Both the position numbers and the translations under genes were made by a program. The notes beneath the pieces are model-generated. The model ran no database searches. It worked only from the letters and a program-made list of their open reading frames with translations, and was not told where the DNA came from. DNA of 64,000 nt from Lewinellaceae bacterium (GTDB lineage Bacteria > Bacteroidota > Bacteroidia > Chitinophagales > Saprospiraceae), in NCBI GenBank assembly GCA_020636435.1, contig JACJXX010000001.1:1815001-1879000 (forward strand), in the 5' to 3' direction. The first letter of the stretch is position 1. Every line of letters starts with the position of its first letter. This document shows positions 8,945 to 18,458 of the stretch, piece after piece.

Positions 8945-9391
8945 ATGGATATTATTCTGCTCGAAGATATAGAGAAGGTAGGCGACAAGCACGAGGTCGT
9001 AAGCGTTAAGCCGGGATACGCCCGCAACTACCTCATTCCCCAGGGATTGGCCCTGGTGGCCAACGACACCAACCGGGGCAAACTGGACGACATCAAGCGC
9101 AAGGCGGCCGAAGAACTGGCTGCCCGCAAGGCGGAGTTCGAAGAGATTGCCGCCAAACTGGAAGGCCAGGTGCTCAAGATCGGCGCCAAAGCCGGCACCA
9201 GCGGCAAAATTTTTGGTAGCGTGACCAACGTTCAAATCTCCGCTGCCCTCAAAGACCAGCTCGACATCGAAGTCGACCGCCGGAAGATCAAACTGCCGGA
9301 AGAAATTAAAGTGCTGGGCGACTATACGATCGACCTGGACCTCCACCCCGAGGTGCCCATCAAATTGAACTTTGAAGTGGTAGAAGAATAA
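8945..9391 (+). CDS. rplI: 50S ribosomal protein L9
   Basis: The 148-residue protein has the N-terminal rRNA-binding fold (DIILLEDIEKVGDKHEVVSVKPGYARNY type, with the conserved Gly-Tyr-Ala-Arg-Asn-Tyr). A long connecting helix (about 42-75, rich in Ala, Lys, Glu) and the C-terminal domain follow. L9 projects from the base of the L1 stalk and helps keep the reading frame. It is the last gene of the operon, with a hairpin terminator about 40 bp on. Confidence 0.96.
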   Translation: MDIILLEDIEKVGDKHEVVSVKPGYARNYLIPQGLALVANDTNRGKLDDIKRKAAEELAARKAEFEEIAAKLEGQVLKIGAKAGTSGKIFGSVTNVQISAALKDQLDIEVDRRKIKLPEEIKVLGDYTIDLDLHPEVPIKLNFEVVEE

Positions 9392-9431
9392 TTGTTCTTT
9401 TTCCCAAACTGAATTGAACGATCTACATCAT

Positions 9432-9470
9432 GCCGGTTGCTGCCTTAGGGGAGCAATCGGCTTTTGATTT
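9432..9470 (+). terminator. Intrinsic terminator after rplI
   Basis: A hairpin with a 10-bp stem GCCGGTTGCT / AGCAATCGGC (one mismatch, loop of about 10) is followed by CTTTTGATTTTTGA. It sits 40 bp after the rplI stop and before the convergent gene ending at 9548. Confidence 0.7.
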
Positions 9471-9547
9471 TTGATGAGGGATTTTTGATTTTTGATTTGC
9501 GATGTCTCCCCGTCTCTCCGTCTCCCCGTCCGCCATCTGCCCAATGC

Positions 9548-11080
9548 TCAGCCCTCCTCCACCAGCCACTCCACCACCCTCTTCTCTTTTGTAGAAAAAT
9601 TGATGCCCACAGCGATTTTCTGTTTGGGGGAATCCAGGTAGGGTGCCAGGTAGCCTTTGTCTTTGATCTGTTGCAGCGCTTCCCCGGCCGTCTTGTCTAG
9701 CTTGAATTCAAAGCCGTAGATGTGATCTGCAGTCTGAACGACGGCGTCGCAGCGGCCTTTGGACGTATGCACTTCCGACTGAATATAAGTTCCTAAAAGA
9801 GAAAACATGAGGTGAATCAGAGCATGATAGAAATGCTCGTTCTCTCTTTGCCATAAATCGTAGGGGATGCTGCTGAAGGTGGTATTGATAGCTTCTATAA
9901 CTCTTCCGATGTCTTTGGCTTCCAGTGCTTTGGTGATGGCGACGGCTGGCGCAAGAGCATTGCCGGATAGGGTGTCCCGGTATGCATTGAGCAGGTATTG
10001 CTGTAAGGAAAAACGGACCTCCTCATTCGGATACCTCAGGCGATAAGTCCTGAATCGCTCATCATAAAAATCAATGGTAAGGTAGCCGGTTTGAAAAAGT
10101 ACAGTGATGGGGTCGAGGTTTTGGAAATCAAAGGCTGAGAGCTGAGATTCGGAAACTTCAACCCGGTCGATATCGTAATACCGCTGCTTGCGCATTTCCT
10201 TTACCAGAAAGGTAGGCGTGCCCGTTGCGAACCAGAAATTATGGAACTTCTCTCCATCCAAAAAATTAAGCAATGAAAAGGGGTTATACAGCTTGTTTAT
10301 TCCATCCCAGGAATATCCATTGTACCAGCCTTTAACCTTTTCGAAAAGAACTTCGGCTTCCACTTTTTGTCGCTCTGCTATTTGCCGAATGGTGGAATCG
10401 AAATAAGTTTCTAATTCATTAGAAGTGATGCCGAGCAATTCAGAAGCATCCTTATGAAGGCTCAGGTTTTTCAGGTTATTCAAATCCGAAAAAATGCTCA
10501 CTTTGGAAAAAGCAGAAACACCGGTGATGAATACCAGTTCCAGATACGGGTCGCTGTCTTTAAGCACGGAATAGAAGTTTTTCAGCACTTCCCGGTTGGC
10601 TTCAGCCTGTTCCACATCATCCATATAGTCGATAATGGGCTTGTCGTATTCGTCAATCAGCAAGACAGCTTTACTGGATTTAGCAGCCTTTTGAATGAGT
10701 TCTTTAAACCTCAGGTCATATTGTGTTTCTTTCAGGCTAAACCCCAGGCTATGGGCAGTTTCTCCCAACATCTTGCCAATCGCTGGTACTAGCCCCATAG
10801 TTTTAACCCCCTGGCTACTAAATTTAAGCCAGATCACCGGATTCGCCTGCCCCCAATCCCAATGTTCCTCCACCCACAAACCCTCAAAAAGTTCCCGGCT
10901 TCCAGAGTACAGTTCCTTCATCGTCGACAACAACAAAGACTTGCCGAAGCGCCGGGGGCGGGACAGAAAATAATAATTCCCGCTCCGAAGAATCTGGTGG
11001 ATTTGCTCGGTCTTATCCACGTAAACATAGCCGCCTTCGCGCAGCTTCCTGAAATCCTGTATGCCGATGGGGTATTTCAT
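9548..11080 (-). CDS. AAA-ATPase-like protein with C-terminal PD-(D/E)XK nuclease domain
   Basis: The 510-residue protein belongs to the AAA-ATPase_like plus PDDEXK_9 family (old DUF1703), often expanded in Bacteroidota. Its start, PIGIQDFRKLREGGYVYVDKT, is typical. The modified Walker A is SRPRRFGKS (about 39-47), and Walker B is VLLIDEYDKP near residue 140. The nuclease core lies around 460-480: RCDAVV followed by YGFEFKLDKTA, giving the Asp and Glu-x-Lys. Function is uncertain; such proteins are thought to belong to mobile or conflict systems. It is transcribed alone toward rplI. The GGCTACC repeat copy 3 lies just upstream of its start. Confidence 0.85.
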   Translation of the reverse strand: MKYPIGIQDFRKLREGGYVYVDKTEQIHQILRSGNYYFLSRPRRFGKSLLLSTMKELYSGSRELFEGLWVEEHWDWGQANPVIWLKFSSQGVKTMGLVPAIGKMLGETAHSLGFSLKETQYDLRFKELIQKAAKSSKAVLLIDEYDKPIIDYMDDVEQAEANREVLKNFYSVLKDSDPYLELVFITGVSAFSKVSIFSDLNNLKNLSLHKDASELLGITSNELETYFDSTIRQIAERQKVEAEVLFEKVKGWYNGYSWDGINKLYNPFSLLNFLDGEKFHNFWFATGTPTFLVKEMRKQRYYDIDRVEVSESQLSAFDFQNLDPITVLFQTGYLTIDFYDERFRTYRLRYPNEEVRFSLQQYLLNAYRDTLSGNALAPAVAITKALEAKDIGRVIEAINTTFSSIPYDLWQRENEHFYHALIHLMFSLLGTYIQSEVHTSKGRCDAVVQTADHIYGFEFKLDKTAGEALQQIKDKGYLAPYLDSPKQKIAVGINFSTKEKRVVEWLVEEG

Positions 11081-11103
11081 ACTTTCAAAGATAAATCTTT
11101 TTC

Positions 11104-11228
11104 GGCTACCCGCCTAGCGTTGGACAATAGCTGCCGGGGTTGTGTACGGTGTACGGGTCCAACGTTGGCTAGTGGCTGTGTACGGTGTGCGAAGCACCAC
11201 CTGGCTGTCCAACATTAGAACGGTAGCC
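11104..11228. repeat. Dispersed palindromic repeat, GGCTACC family, copy 3
   Basis: A 125-bp near-copy of the element at 7452-7576 in the same orientation, with the same inverted ends and two GTGTACGGTGT(A/G)CG motifs. It lies upstream of the AAA/PD-(D/E)XK gene, between that gene and an octamer array. Confidence 0.8.
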
Positions 11229-11327
11229 TCTTTTTCGATTGTGCCCATAGAGGGAGGGAGCGGAAATAACAGCTTCGCCCTGAACCAGCCCACTATTGCG
11301 CGAGGAAGACCATGGCCCTACCCATGA

Positions 11328-11472
11328 ACCCATGAACCCATGAAACAATGAAACAATGAAACAATGAACCCATAAAACAATGAACCCATAAAACAATGAA
11401 CCCATGAAACAATGAAACAATGAACCCATGAAACAATGAACCCATGAAACAATGAACCCATGAAACAATGAA
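11328..11472. repeat. Octamer tandem array (CCCATGAA/ACAATGAA)
   Basis: About 18 copies of two alternating 8-bp units, CCCATGAA and ACAATGAA. It runs up to 6 bp from the stop codon of the leftward helicase gene, so it would be the first thing transcribed beyond that gene. Frames across it are artefacts. Confidence 0.9.
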
Positions 11473-11477
11473 TACCC

Positions 11478-13379
11478 CTACCGCATATACTCCCAAGCCG
11501 TCTGATACAGCCCTTCCTTTTCGCAGTAGTCCAGGAAAGCTCCGTAGAAGCCGTCGTTGCCGATGGTGGCGCTGTCGCCGACCACCACCAGCTTCTTTCG
11601 GGCCCGGGTCATGGCCACATTCATGCGGCGATAGTCTTTGAGGAAGCCGATCTCGCCTTTGCCGTTCGAACGCACCAGGGAGATGTAGACCACGTCGCGC
11701 TCCTGCCCCTGGAAGCCGTCGATGGTGTTGATGGTTAAAGGCAGGGCGACCAGGCCGGCGTCTTCTGCCACCGCCCTTTGCATGTGCAGCACCTGCTCCC
11801 GGTAAGGGGAAATGATGGCGATGGAAGGCAGCGGGCCGCCGTTGAAGGCATCCCTGAGCTGATACAGGTGCTCCAGCAGGATGAGAAACTCCTCGGGGTT
11901 GTACCGGCTCTGGTATTTCGCCTGTACTTTTTCCTCGAAACCGCAGCCCGCCGTATCGATGAAGGCCACCGGCGCGTTGTTTTCTATATCCAAACGGTGC
12001 AGCCGAACGCTTTCATCCGCCCTCAGGGCATTCTCATAAAAGCGGCGGTTGGAAAAGTTCATGATCGCCTCGTTCATGCGGTATTGCACGTTGAGCAGTT
12101 TCACTTCCGGAAGGCGTTTCAGCAGTTTTTCGATCAGCGTAACGTCCAACCCCCGCTTCTGCGCCTCCCGCGATTTCACGGTGGGCGGCAACTGGAATGG
12201 GTCTCCCGCCAGGATGACGCGAGAGGCCCGCGCGATAGGTATCCAGGCAGCCGGCTCCAGCGCCTGGGCGGCCTCGTCGATGACGACAGTCCGGAATTTA
12301 AGGCTGCTCAGCAGGCCGTGGCTGGCGCCCACCAGGGTGGCGGTGATGACATGGGAGCCAGCCAGAATCTGGTCGATGAGCCGGTCTTCCAACTGGCGGG
12401 CCCAGGCGGAGAGTTCGTTGGCCTCATGGTGGAGCTGCCGCCGTTCGATGCGCTCCTCGTGGCCGAAAGTGCGTTTGTAGCGCTGGGCCTTGCGCCGCGC
12501 CTCCGCCGCCTGCACCTTGACTTTCTTGATGTTTTTGGCTTCCGGATGCTGCGACAGCTTCATCTCCAGGGTATGGCTGATGATGCTCTCGTCTACCCGG
12601 GAGATGTTGCCGATGCGCGTCACCTCCAGTCCGGCCTCCGAGAGGCGCTCGGTGAGCAGGTCGGCGGCAGTGTTGCTGGGAGCGGTGACCAGAATGGTGG
12701 TTTCAGTTTGTGCTATGAGCCGGACGGCCTGCACCAGCGTAGTGGTTTTGCCCGTGCCGGGCGGGCCGTGGACCACCGCTACGTCCTGGGCAGCGAGGAT
12801 GTGGTTGACCGCTTCGTTCTGCGAGGCGTTGAGTTCGGGGATTAACACCGGGTTGTTTACCGGGGCAAAGCGTGGAAGTTGTTGCCCCAGCAAGATGGCG
12901 CGCAGCTCCGCCAGGCGGCCCTTTTTGGCTTCCTGCACTTTCTTCAGCGCCTTTTCCATTTCCAGGTAGGTCGTCTCGTCGAAGAGCAGGTCGAGGCCGA
13001 TCAGGCCCAGCCCCAGCCAGTCCGGAAGGTCTTTGCTGTTGAGCACGACCTTCATCCGGTTTTTGTCTACAAACTGGATCACGCCGCTGCGCTCGGCATG
13101 CTGCACTGCTGGCTGGCGGGTGTACAGGTTGACTACTTTGCCCGGGCGAAAGTGGTGCGGCTCGCCCTCGGCGGCATGGCGTTCCACAATCACAAAAGCC
13201 CGCTCCCCGTAGGTGTAGCCGCTCTTGGCCACCTGCAAAGGGTACCAGGTATATCCCTTTTCTTTGCGCTCTTCCAGCGGCAGCCGCTGCACGATCTGTT
13301 TGAATTGCTCCAGATCCTCCTTCTTTTCCAATTGCAGGAGCTCCGATAGCTCCGCCAGTTCCTTTTGTGCTTCTGACAT
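11478..13379 (-). CDS. Superfamily 1 helicase of the IGHMBP2/UPF1-like type
   Basis: The 633-residue protein has all SF1B helicase motifs. Walker A is GPPGTGKTT (about residues 206-214) and DEAA gives motif II (about 360). AGDPFQLPP is motif III, QYRM is motif IV, DGFQGQERDVV is motif V, and NVAMTRARKKLVVVGD is motif VI near the C-terminus. An N-terminal beta-barrel segment of about 150 residues precedes. Relatives unwind DNA or RNA 5'-3'; the cellular role in bacteria is unclear. It diverges from the ABC transporter gene at 13494. Confidence 0.92.
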   Translation of the reverse strand: MSEAQKELAELSELLQLEKKEDLEQFKQIVQRLPLEERKEKGYTWYPLQVAKSGYTYGERAFVIVERHAAEGEPHHFRPGKVVNLYTRQPAVQHAERSGVIQFVDKNRMKVVLNSKDLPDWLGLGLIGLDLLFDETTYLEMEKALKKVQEAKKGRLAELRAILLGQQLPRFAPVNNPVLIPELNASQNEAVNHILAAQDVAVVHGPPGTGKTTTLVQAVRLIAQTETTILVTAPSNTAADLLTERLSEAGLEVTRIGNISRVDESIISHTLEMKLSQHPEAKNIKKVKVQAAEARRKAQRYKRTFGHEERIERRQLHHEANELSAWARQLEDRLIDQILAGSHVITATLVGASHGLLSSLKFRTVVIDEAAQALEPAAWIPIARASRVILAGDPFQLPPTVKSREAQKRGLDVTLIEKLLKRLPEVKLLNVQYRMNEAIMNFSNRRFYENALRADESVRLHRLDIENNAPVAFIDTAGCGFEEKVQAKYQSRYNPEEFLILLEHLYQLRDAFNGGPLPSIAIISPYREQVLHMQRAVAEDAGLVALPLTINTIDGFQGQERDVVYISLVRSNGKGEIGFLKDYRRMNVAMTRARKKLVVVGDSATIGNDGFYGAFLDYCEKEGLYQTAWEYMR

Positions 13380-13493
13380 CCCTTTTATTTACTATTTCTA
13401 ATAACTCCTCTCCGGAGGATCAGTTCAATTCAGCTGCAAGTTAGCCTCTTTCCTGATTGCAACCATCCTGCCTTCTCATCTGTATATTAGAAT

Positions 13494-15335
13494 ATGCTTC
13501 GAAGACCATCTGCATCCAGCACATCAGAAGAAAAGACGGCGTTGAAGGATCAATTTGCCGCCCTGAAAAACCTGCCGCGTTTTTTCCGCCTCATCTGGCG
13601 GGCCAACAAATACATGGCCGTCGGCAATGCAGCGTTGCGCCTGCTCAAATCTGCGGTGCCGCTCATTGCCCTTTACATCGGCAAGGAGATCATCGACGAA
13701 GTGATCGGCCTGATCAACGGAGAAATAACCAATACAGCTTATCTTTGGCTCATGGTCGGCCTGGAGTTCGCCCTGGCCATCGCCTCCGACCTGCTCAACC
13801 GAGGCATCACCCTGCTCGACAGCCTGCTGGGCGACCTCTTCGCCAACAACACCTCGGTGGACCTCATTCAGCACGCCGCCCGGCTCGACCTCTACCAGTT
13901 TGAGGACGCTACCTTTTACGACAAGCTGGAACGCGCCCGCCGGCAGACGACGGGCCGGACCATCCTCATGTCGAATGTGCTTTCTCAGGTTCAGGACATT
14001 ATTACCGTGCTCTTCCTGGGCGCCGGCCTGGTAGCCTTCAACCCCTGGCTCATCCTCATCCTCATCGTGGCGGTGATCCCCTCCTTCCTGGGCGAGACCC
14101 ACTTCAACCAGCGCACCTACTCCCTGACCCGGAACTGGACGCCGGAACGCCGCGAACTGGATTACCTCCGCTACATCGGCGCCAGCGACCAAACCGCCAA
14201 GGAGGTTAAGATTTTCAACCTCGCCGGATTCATCGCCAGGCGTTTTGCTTTTTTATCGGACGAATACTACAAGGCCAACCGCAGTATTGCCGTGAAACGA
14301 GCTGCCTGGGGCAGCGCGCTCTCGGCCCTGGGCACTTTATCCTATTACGGGGCCTATGTCTTCATCATCTTTCAGGCCATCAGCGGGATCATTACCGTTG
14401 GCACCCTGACCTTTCTCGCCGGCTCCTTCGAGCGCATGCGCGGCATGCTGCAGGGCATCATGAGCCGTTTCTCCCGCATTGCAGAAGGCGCTCTTTACCT
14501 GCAGGATCTGTTCGACTTTTTTGAAATCCAGCCCTCTATCATCTCCCGAAAGGACAGCCTGCCCTTCCCTCAAAAGGTCAAAGAAGGTTTCTCTTTTGAA
14601 AATGTCAGTTTCAAATACCCCAATAGCGAGCGCTGGGCCATCCGGAACCTGTCCTTCCACCTGCAGGCCGGAGAGAAGCTGGCTTTGGTGGGCGAGAACG
14701 GCGCCGGCAAGACGACCCTGGTCAAACTACTGGCCCGCCTGTACGAACCTTCCGAAGGGCGCATCCTCATCGACGGCGTTGATATCCGGGATTACAACCT
14801 GCAGAGCTTGCGCGACAACATTGGCATCATTTTTCAGGATTACATCCGCTTTCAGATGAAGGCCGGAGAGAACATCGCCATCGGCAACATAGAAGAAGTG
14901 GTTAATATGCCCCTAATCGAAAGCGCCGCCGAAAAAAGCCTGGCGGATATGGTGGTAGAAGAACTGCCCGAGCGCTACGAGCAGGTGCTCGGCAAGCGCT
15001 TCGCCAAAGGGGTGGACCTCTCCGGCGGGCAGTGGCAGAAGATCGCCCTGGCGCGCGCCTACATGCGCGAGGCCCAACTGCTCATCCTCGACGAGCCCAC
15101 CGCCGCCCTCGACGCCCGCGCCGAACACGAGGTCTTTCTCCGCTTTTCCGACCTCATCCGGGGCAAAACGGCAGTGCTCATCTCCCACCGCTTCTCCACC
15201 GTCCGCATGGCCGACCGCATCCTCTTTCTGGAAAACGGCCAACTGCTGGAGCTGGGCAGCCACGAGGAATTGGTGGCTATGGGCGGGAAATATGCGGAGT
15301 TGTTCCAGCTGCAGGCGCGGGGGTATGTGGACTGA
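13494..15335 (+). CDS. ABC transporter, fused permease and ATPase (exporter half-transporter)
   Basis: The 613-residue protein has about six transmembrane helices in residues 45-330 followed by an ATP-binding domain. Walker A is GENGAGKTT (about 399-407), the signature LSGGQ is at about 508, and Walker B LLILDEPTAALD is at about 531. The switch histidine is in ISHRFS. It should work as a homodimeric exporter of lipids, peptides or drugs; the substrate cannot be inferred. It has its own divergent start from the helicase. A heptamer repeat follows the stop immediately. Confidence 0.93.
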   Translation: MLRRPSASSTSEEKTALKDQFAALKNLPRFFRLIWRANKYMAVGNAALRLLKSAVPLIALYIGKEIIDEVIGLINGEITNTAYLWLMVGLEFALAIASDLLNRGITLLDSLLGDLFANNTSVDLIQHAARLDLYQFEDATFYDKLERARRQTTGRTILMSNVLSQVQDIITVLFLGAGLVAFNPWLILILIVAVIPSFLGETHFNQRTYSLTRNWTPERRELDYLRYIGASDQTAKEVKIFNLAGFIARRFAFLSDEYYKANRSIAVKRAAWGSALSALGTLSYYGAYVFIIFQAISGIITVGTLTFLAGSFERMRGMLQGIMSRFSRIAEGALYLQDLFDFFEIQPSIISRKDSLPFPQKVKEGFSFENVSFKYPNSERWAIRNLSFHLQAGEKLALVGENGAGKTTLVKLLARLYEPSEGRILIDGVDIRDYNLQSLRDNIGIIFQDYIRFQMKAGENIAIGNIEEVVNMPLIESAAEKSLADMVVEELPERYEQVLGKRFAKGVDLSGGQWQKIALARAYMREAQLLILDEPTAALDARAEHEVFLRFSDLIRGKTAVLISHRFSTVRMADRILFLENGQLLELGSHEELVAMGGKYAELFQLQARGYVD

Positions 15336-15646
15336 GTGGGAAGTGGGAAGTGGGAAGTGGGAATAGCCTCGTCCCCTGGCCCTTTTGCAGTTGCTTTTCC
15401 GCCGAAGCAGCAGGCAGTTGATGGTTGTTCGTTGGCAACCAACAACTTAGGAGCGGAAGGCAGGCAATAACAAACCACTACTGCACTAGATGGGCCCAAA
15501 GCACTAAATTCAAACAGCCTCTAAAACAAAAAAAATATTGCCGAATAACAGATTTTCACTATTGTTGTGTTTTATTACCTGAACGATTAAATGTGTCCCG
15601 GCCCTACGAGAACAATCGAACAATTCAACAATCGAACAATAACAAC
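15336..15646. other. Intergenic region with two short tandem arrays
   Basis: A heptamer array (GTGGGAA, about four copies) begins within 3 bp of the ABC-transporter stop (15337-15363). An octamer array (GAACAATC-like, four copies) at 15610-15642 abuts the ruvX start codon. Between them I see no gene. The upstream ATG in the ruvX frame at 15425 would translate through the array and is not credible. Confidence 0.6.
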
Positions 15647-16063
15647 TTGTCCCGCATCCTCGCCATCGACTACGGAACCAAACGCACCGGCCTGGCGGTG
15701 ACCGACCCGCTGCAGATCATCGCCAACGGACTGGACACCGTGCGCACCCAGGATTTGGAGGAATACCTGAAGCAGTACCTGGCCCGGGAAGAGGTGGAAA
15801 CCATCGTCGTCGGAGAGCCTTTGTATCCGGATGGCAACCCGGCTCAGATTCATCATTTGGTCGTCGGATTTGTGCGCCGGTTGAAAAAACTTTTTCCCGA
15901 TATGGAAGTTGTTACTCATGATGAGCGTTATACTTCGGAAGAAGCCAGGGAAGTTATCCTCCAAAGCGGCGCCGGGAAAAAAAAGCGCCGGGATAAGGGC
16001 CTGGTCGACAAAGTGAGCGCCGTTTTAATTTTACAGGATTATCTGGAAACCAAAAGAACCTAA
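15647..16063 (+). CDS. ruvX: Putative Holliday junction resolvase RuvX/YqgF
   Basis: A 138-residue RNase H-fold protein. The first catalytic Asp is in ILAIDYGTKRTGLAV at the very start, a Glu is in VVGEPLYPDG, and the C-terminal Asp is in VDKVSAVLILQDYL. The family acts in 16S rRNA 5'-end maturation and possibly on recombination junctions. I chose TTG at 15647 because homologues begin right before the IDYG strand and this gives the usual 138 residues. Upstream sequence is octamer repeat. The def gene starts 8 bp after the stop, so both are likely co-transcribed. Confidence 0.85.
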   Translation: MSRILAIDYGTKRTGLAVTDPLQIIANGLDTVRTQDLEEYLKQYLAREEVETIVVGEPLYPDGNPAQIHHLVVGFVRRLKKLFPDMEVVTHDERYTSEEAREVILQSGAGKKKRRDKGLVDKVSAVLILQDYLETKRT

Positions 16064-16071
16064 AGCAAGCG

Positions 16072-16632
16072 ATGTTACTACCGATATACTCCTATGGGCA
16101 GCCGGTATTGAAAAAGATGGGGGAAGACATCAGCCCGGATTACCCCGAACTTCAGCAATTCATAGACGATATGTGGGAAACGATGTACCACGCTGAAGGC
16201 GTCGGCCTGGCCGCCCCTCAGGTTGGAGAATCTATCCGCCTTTTTGTCGTCGACACCATTCAGATCATGGAAGAAGGCAAGGAAGAGGAAGGCATCAAAA
16301 GCGTTTTCATCAACGCCCACAAGGTCGAAGAGGCCGGCGAGCCCTGGACCTACGAGGAAGGCTGCCTCAGCATCCCCGAGGTGCGCGGCGACGTAGACCG
16401 CCCGCCCCAGCTCCGCCTCCGCTACCTGAACGAAAACTTCGAAGAGCAGGAAGCCGTCTTCACCGGCATCAACGCCCGCGTTATCCAGCACGAATACGAC
16501 CACATCGACGGCGTCCTGTTCACCGAGCACCTCAAGCCGATCAAGCGCCGGCTGGTGCGCCGCAAGCTGGAGGATATTAAGAAAGGCAAGGTGAAGGTGG
16601 AGTATAAAATGAAGTTTCCGGTTTCGAGGTGA
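16072..16632 (+). CDS. def: Peptide deformylase
   Basis: The 186-residue enzyme removes the formyl group from the N-terminal methionine of new proteins. All three metal-site motifs are present: GVGLAAPQVG (43-52), EGCLS with metal ligand Cys98, and HEYDH with His140, Glu141 and His144. Length is normal. It follows ruvX by 8 bp. Confidence 0.96.
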   Translation: MLLPIYSYGQPVLKKMGEDISPDYPELQQFIDDMWETMYHAEGVGLAAPQVGESIRLFVVDTIQIMEEGKEEEGIKSVFINAHKVEEAGEPWTYEEGCLSIPEVRGDVDRPPQLRLRYLNENFEEQEAVFTGINARVIQHEYDHIDGVLFTEHLKPIKRRLVRRKLEDIKKGKVKVEYKMKFPVSR

Positions 16633-16673
16633 TTGAGTGTGTGTTAGTGTATCAGTGTTGTAGTTTATCGGTG

Positions 16674-16702
16674 GGGACTGTTCAGAAAACTGTGTCACCT
16701 TC
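16674..16702. repeat. Left half of an interrupted GTTCA-family repeat
   Basis: The segment GGGGACTGTTCAGAAAACTG plus TGTCACCTTC is the left part of the GTTCA/TTTGAACA dispersed repeat. It continues at 18459 after the IS66 element. Joined across the insertion, its motif order matches the intact copy at 7676-7770. Confidence 0.65.
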
Positions 16703-18450
16703 GTATCCGCTCAAAACGTAGTGGCGGCGGATACTCAAGTTATTGAAAAAAATCGTATACTAGTGTCCACAAAAGATGCTTGACCCAATTCGCCATATCG
16801 ACCCATGGTCCATCAAGGATATGGAATCCTTGCGAGACATCGTGAAGTTGTTGCTCAACATCGTGGAACAACAATCGGATCAGCTCGAACAGCTCCGCCA
16901 GGAGAACCAGGAATTGAAAGATGAAATTAACCGGTTAAAGGGCGAACAGGGCCGTCCTAAGTTCCCTAAGGCTAAAGAGGGGGCAGCTAGAGACATTTCT
17001 TCCGAAAAAAAGCGGCGCAAGAAGAACCGCAAAAAAGGAAAAAAGAAACCTAATATTGATATTGACCGGACTGAATTTGTCCGGGTGGACAAATCGGTTT
17101 TGCCAGCAGATGCGCAATTCAAAGGCTATGACGAGGTAATCCAGCAAGAGCTGCGTTTAATCCGTTCGAACACGCTATATAAAGTGGAGCGCTATTACTC
17201 GCCTAGCGAAGGCAAGCTATACCGAGGGCAGCTGCCGGAGGAATATATGGGAGAATTTGGGCCGGGGCTTCAAAGCCTGATGCAAATGCTGCACCACTCC
17301 TGCGACGTGACTCACGGGCGGCTGAATGCCCTTCTCAAGAGCCAAGGGATTCTCATGTCCACTGGCACGATATCTAATATATTGCTAAGCGGCAAAGGCT
17401 GGGCCTGCGAAGAACAACGGGAGATTTTGCGGGCAGGGCTAGAGGCTAGCCCTTATGCCCAGGCGGACAGCACTAAGAGCAAGGAAAAAGGAAAAGGGAA
17501 AACCACTCAAATCGTCGGCGCAGAATTTTTCACGGTGTTTTATACCATGGATTCGAAAAGCCGCCTGGACGTGCTGCGCGCCCTTTTGGGCAAGCCCTCC
17601 GAAGGCTTGTCACTATGCTTAAATGCCACAAGCCGGCAATTATTGCGCCATTTCGGAGTAGCTAAAAAGGACAGGCAATTCCTCGAAAAGCGCCTTGGCG
17701 ACGGGGCTCAATGGACAATTCCAGCCTTTGCAGCCTGGCTCCAAAAACATGCCCCCAAAATCCGGGCCAAGAAGAATATGTACCCGCGCATTTTGGAGAG
17801 CCTTGCCTTGGGGTATTACCATGAGCAAACGGATTTCCCGATAGTGGAATCCCTGCTCAGCGACGATGCGCCGGAGTATACAAAAATCGCCCTGTGGCTC
17901 CATGCTTTGTGCTGGATACACGACGCTCGGCACTACAACAAACTGAATCCCAAAATAGAGCTTCACCGCTCCATCAAAGAAGGTTTCCAAGAGAAATACT
18001 GGAAATTCTATTATCAACTCCTGGATTTCAAAGAATTTTCGGCAGCTCAACAAGAGGTGCAAAAATTAATATTAAAACAGCAATTCGAAAGCCTTTTTAA
18101 GCCTTCTACGGATTATTTTCAACTCAATGAGTGCATTCGGCGAACCCTTGGAAATAAAGAAAAACTGCTGGCTGTCTTAGACAATCCGGCCTTGCCTCTG
18201 CACAATAATGGAATGGAACTGGGGGCAAGGCGAGCCGTCCGCAAACGGGATATTTCTTTGCACTCCTGGTCAGAAACAGGAACCAGGGCCAGGGATGCTT
18301 TTATGTCCATCGTCGAGACGGCTGCCAAGCTCGGGGTCAACCCCATGGAGTACATCGCCGACAGGATTACCCAAAAGTATGAGATGCCTCCTTTGGCCTC
18401 TCTGGTCCGCATGGCTTATTGTTAAATACCACTACGTTTTGAGCGGATAC
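16703..18450. mobile_element. Complete IS66-family insertion sequence, 1748 bp
   Basis: The ends are a perfect 22-bp inverted repeat, GTATCCGCTCAAAACGTAGT plus GG (16703-16724 and 18429-18450). The flanks are a perfect 8-bp direct repeat TCACCTTC (16695-16702 and 18451-18458), the duplication size of IS66. It holds a single transposase gene and no accessory tnpA/tnpB, as in the ISBst12-like subgroup. Everything appears intact, suggesting recent activity. It landed inside a dispersed palindromic repeat. Confidence 0.95.
16776..18425 (+). CDS. IS66-family transposase
   Basis: The 549-residue protein has an N-terminal coiled coil (about 25-55, heptads of Leu/Gln/Glu) and a very basic stretch (about 65-95). 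The DDE catalytic core follows: Asp in YAQADST (about 230), Asp in WIHDARHYNKL (about 383), and Glu in LPLHNNGMELGARRAVRKRD (about 485). The C-terminal AAKLGVNPMEYIADRI segment is typical of IS66. It fills almost the whole element and is intact. Confidence 0.93.
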   Translation: MLDPIRHIDPWSIKDMESLRDIVKLLLNIVEQQSDQLEQLRQENQELKDEINRLKGEQGRPKFPKAKEGAARDISSEKKRRKKNRKKGKKKPNIDIDRTEFVRVDKSVLPADAQFKGYDEVIQQELRLIRSNTLYKVERYYSPSEGKLYRGQLPEEYMGEFGPGLQSLMQMLHHSCDVTHGRLNALLKSQGILMSTGTISNILLSGKGWACEEQREILRAGLEASPYAQADSTKSKEKGKGKTTQIVGAEFFTVFYTMDSKSRLDVLRALLGKPSEGLSLCLNATSRQLLRHFGVAKKDRQFLEKRLGDGAQWTIPAFAAWLQKHAPKIRAKKNMYPRILESLALGYYHEQTDFPIVESLLSDDAPEYTKIALWLHALCWIHDARHYNKLNPKIELHRSIKEGFQEKYWKFYYQLLDFKEFSAAQQEVQKLILKQQFESLFKPSTDYFQLNECIRRTLGNKEKLLAVLDNPALPLHNNGMELGARRAVRKRDISLHSWSETGTRARDAFMSIVETAAKLGVNPMEYIADRITQKYEMPPLASLVRMAYC

Positions 18451-18458
18451 TCACCTTC

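Noticed and set aside
8050..9391. Missing ssb gene between rpsF and rpsR
   Set aside because: The gap is only 37 bp. Many Bacteroidota lack ssb at this place, so no loss needs to be inferred.
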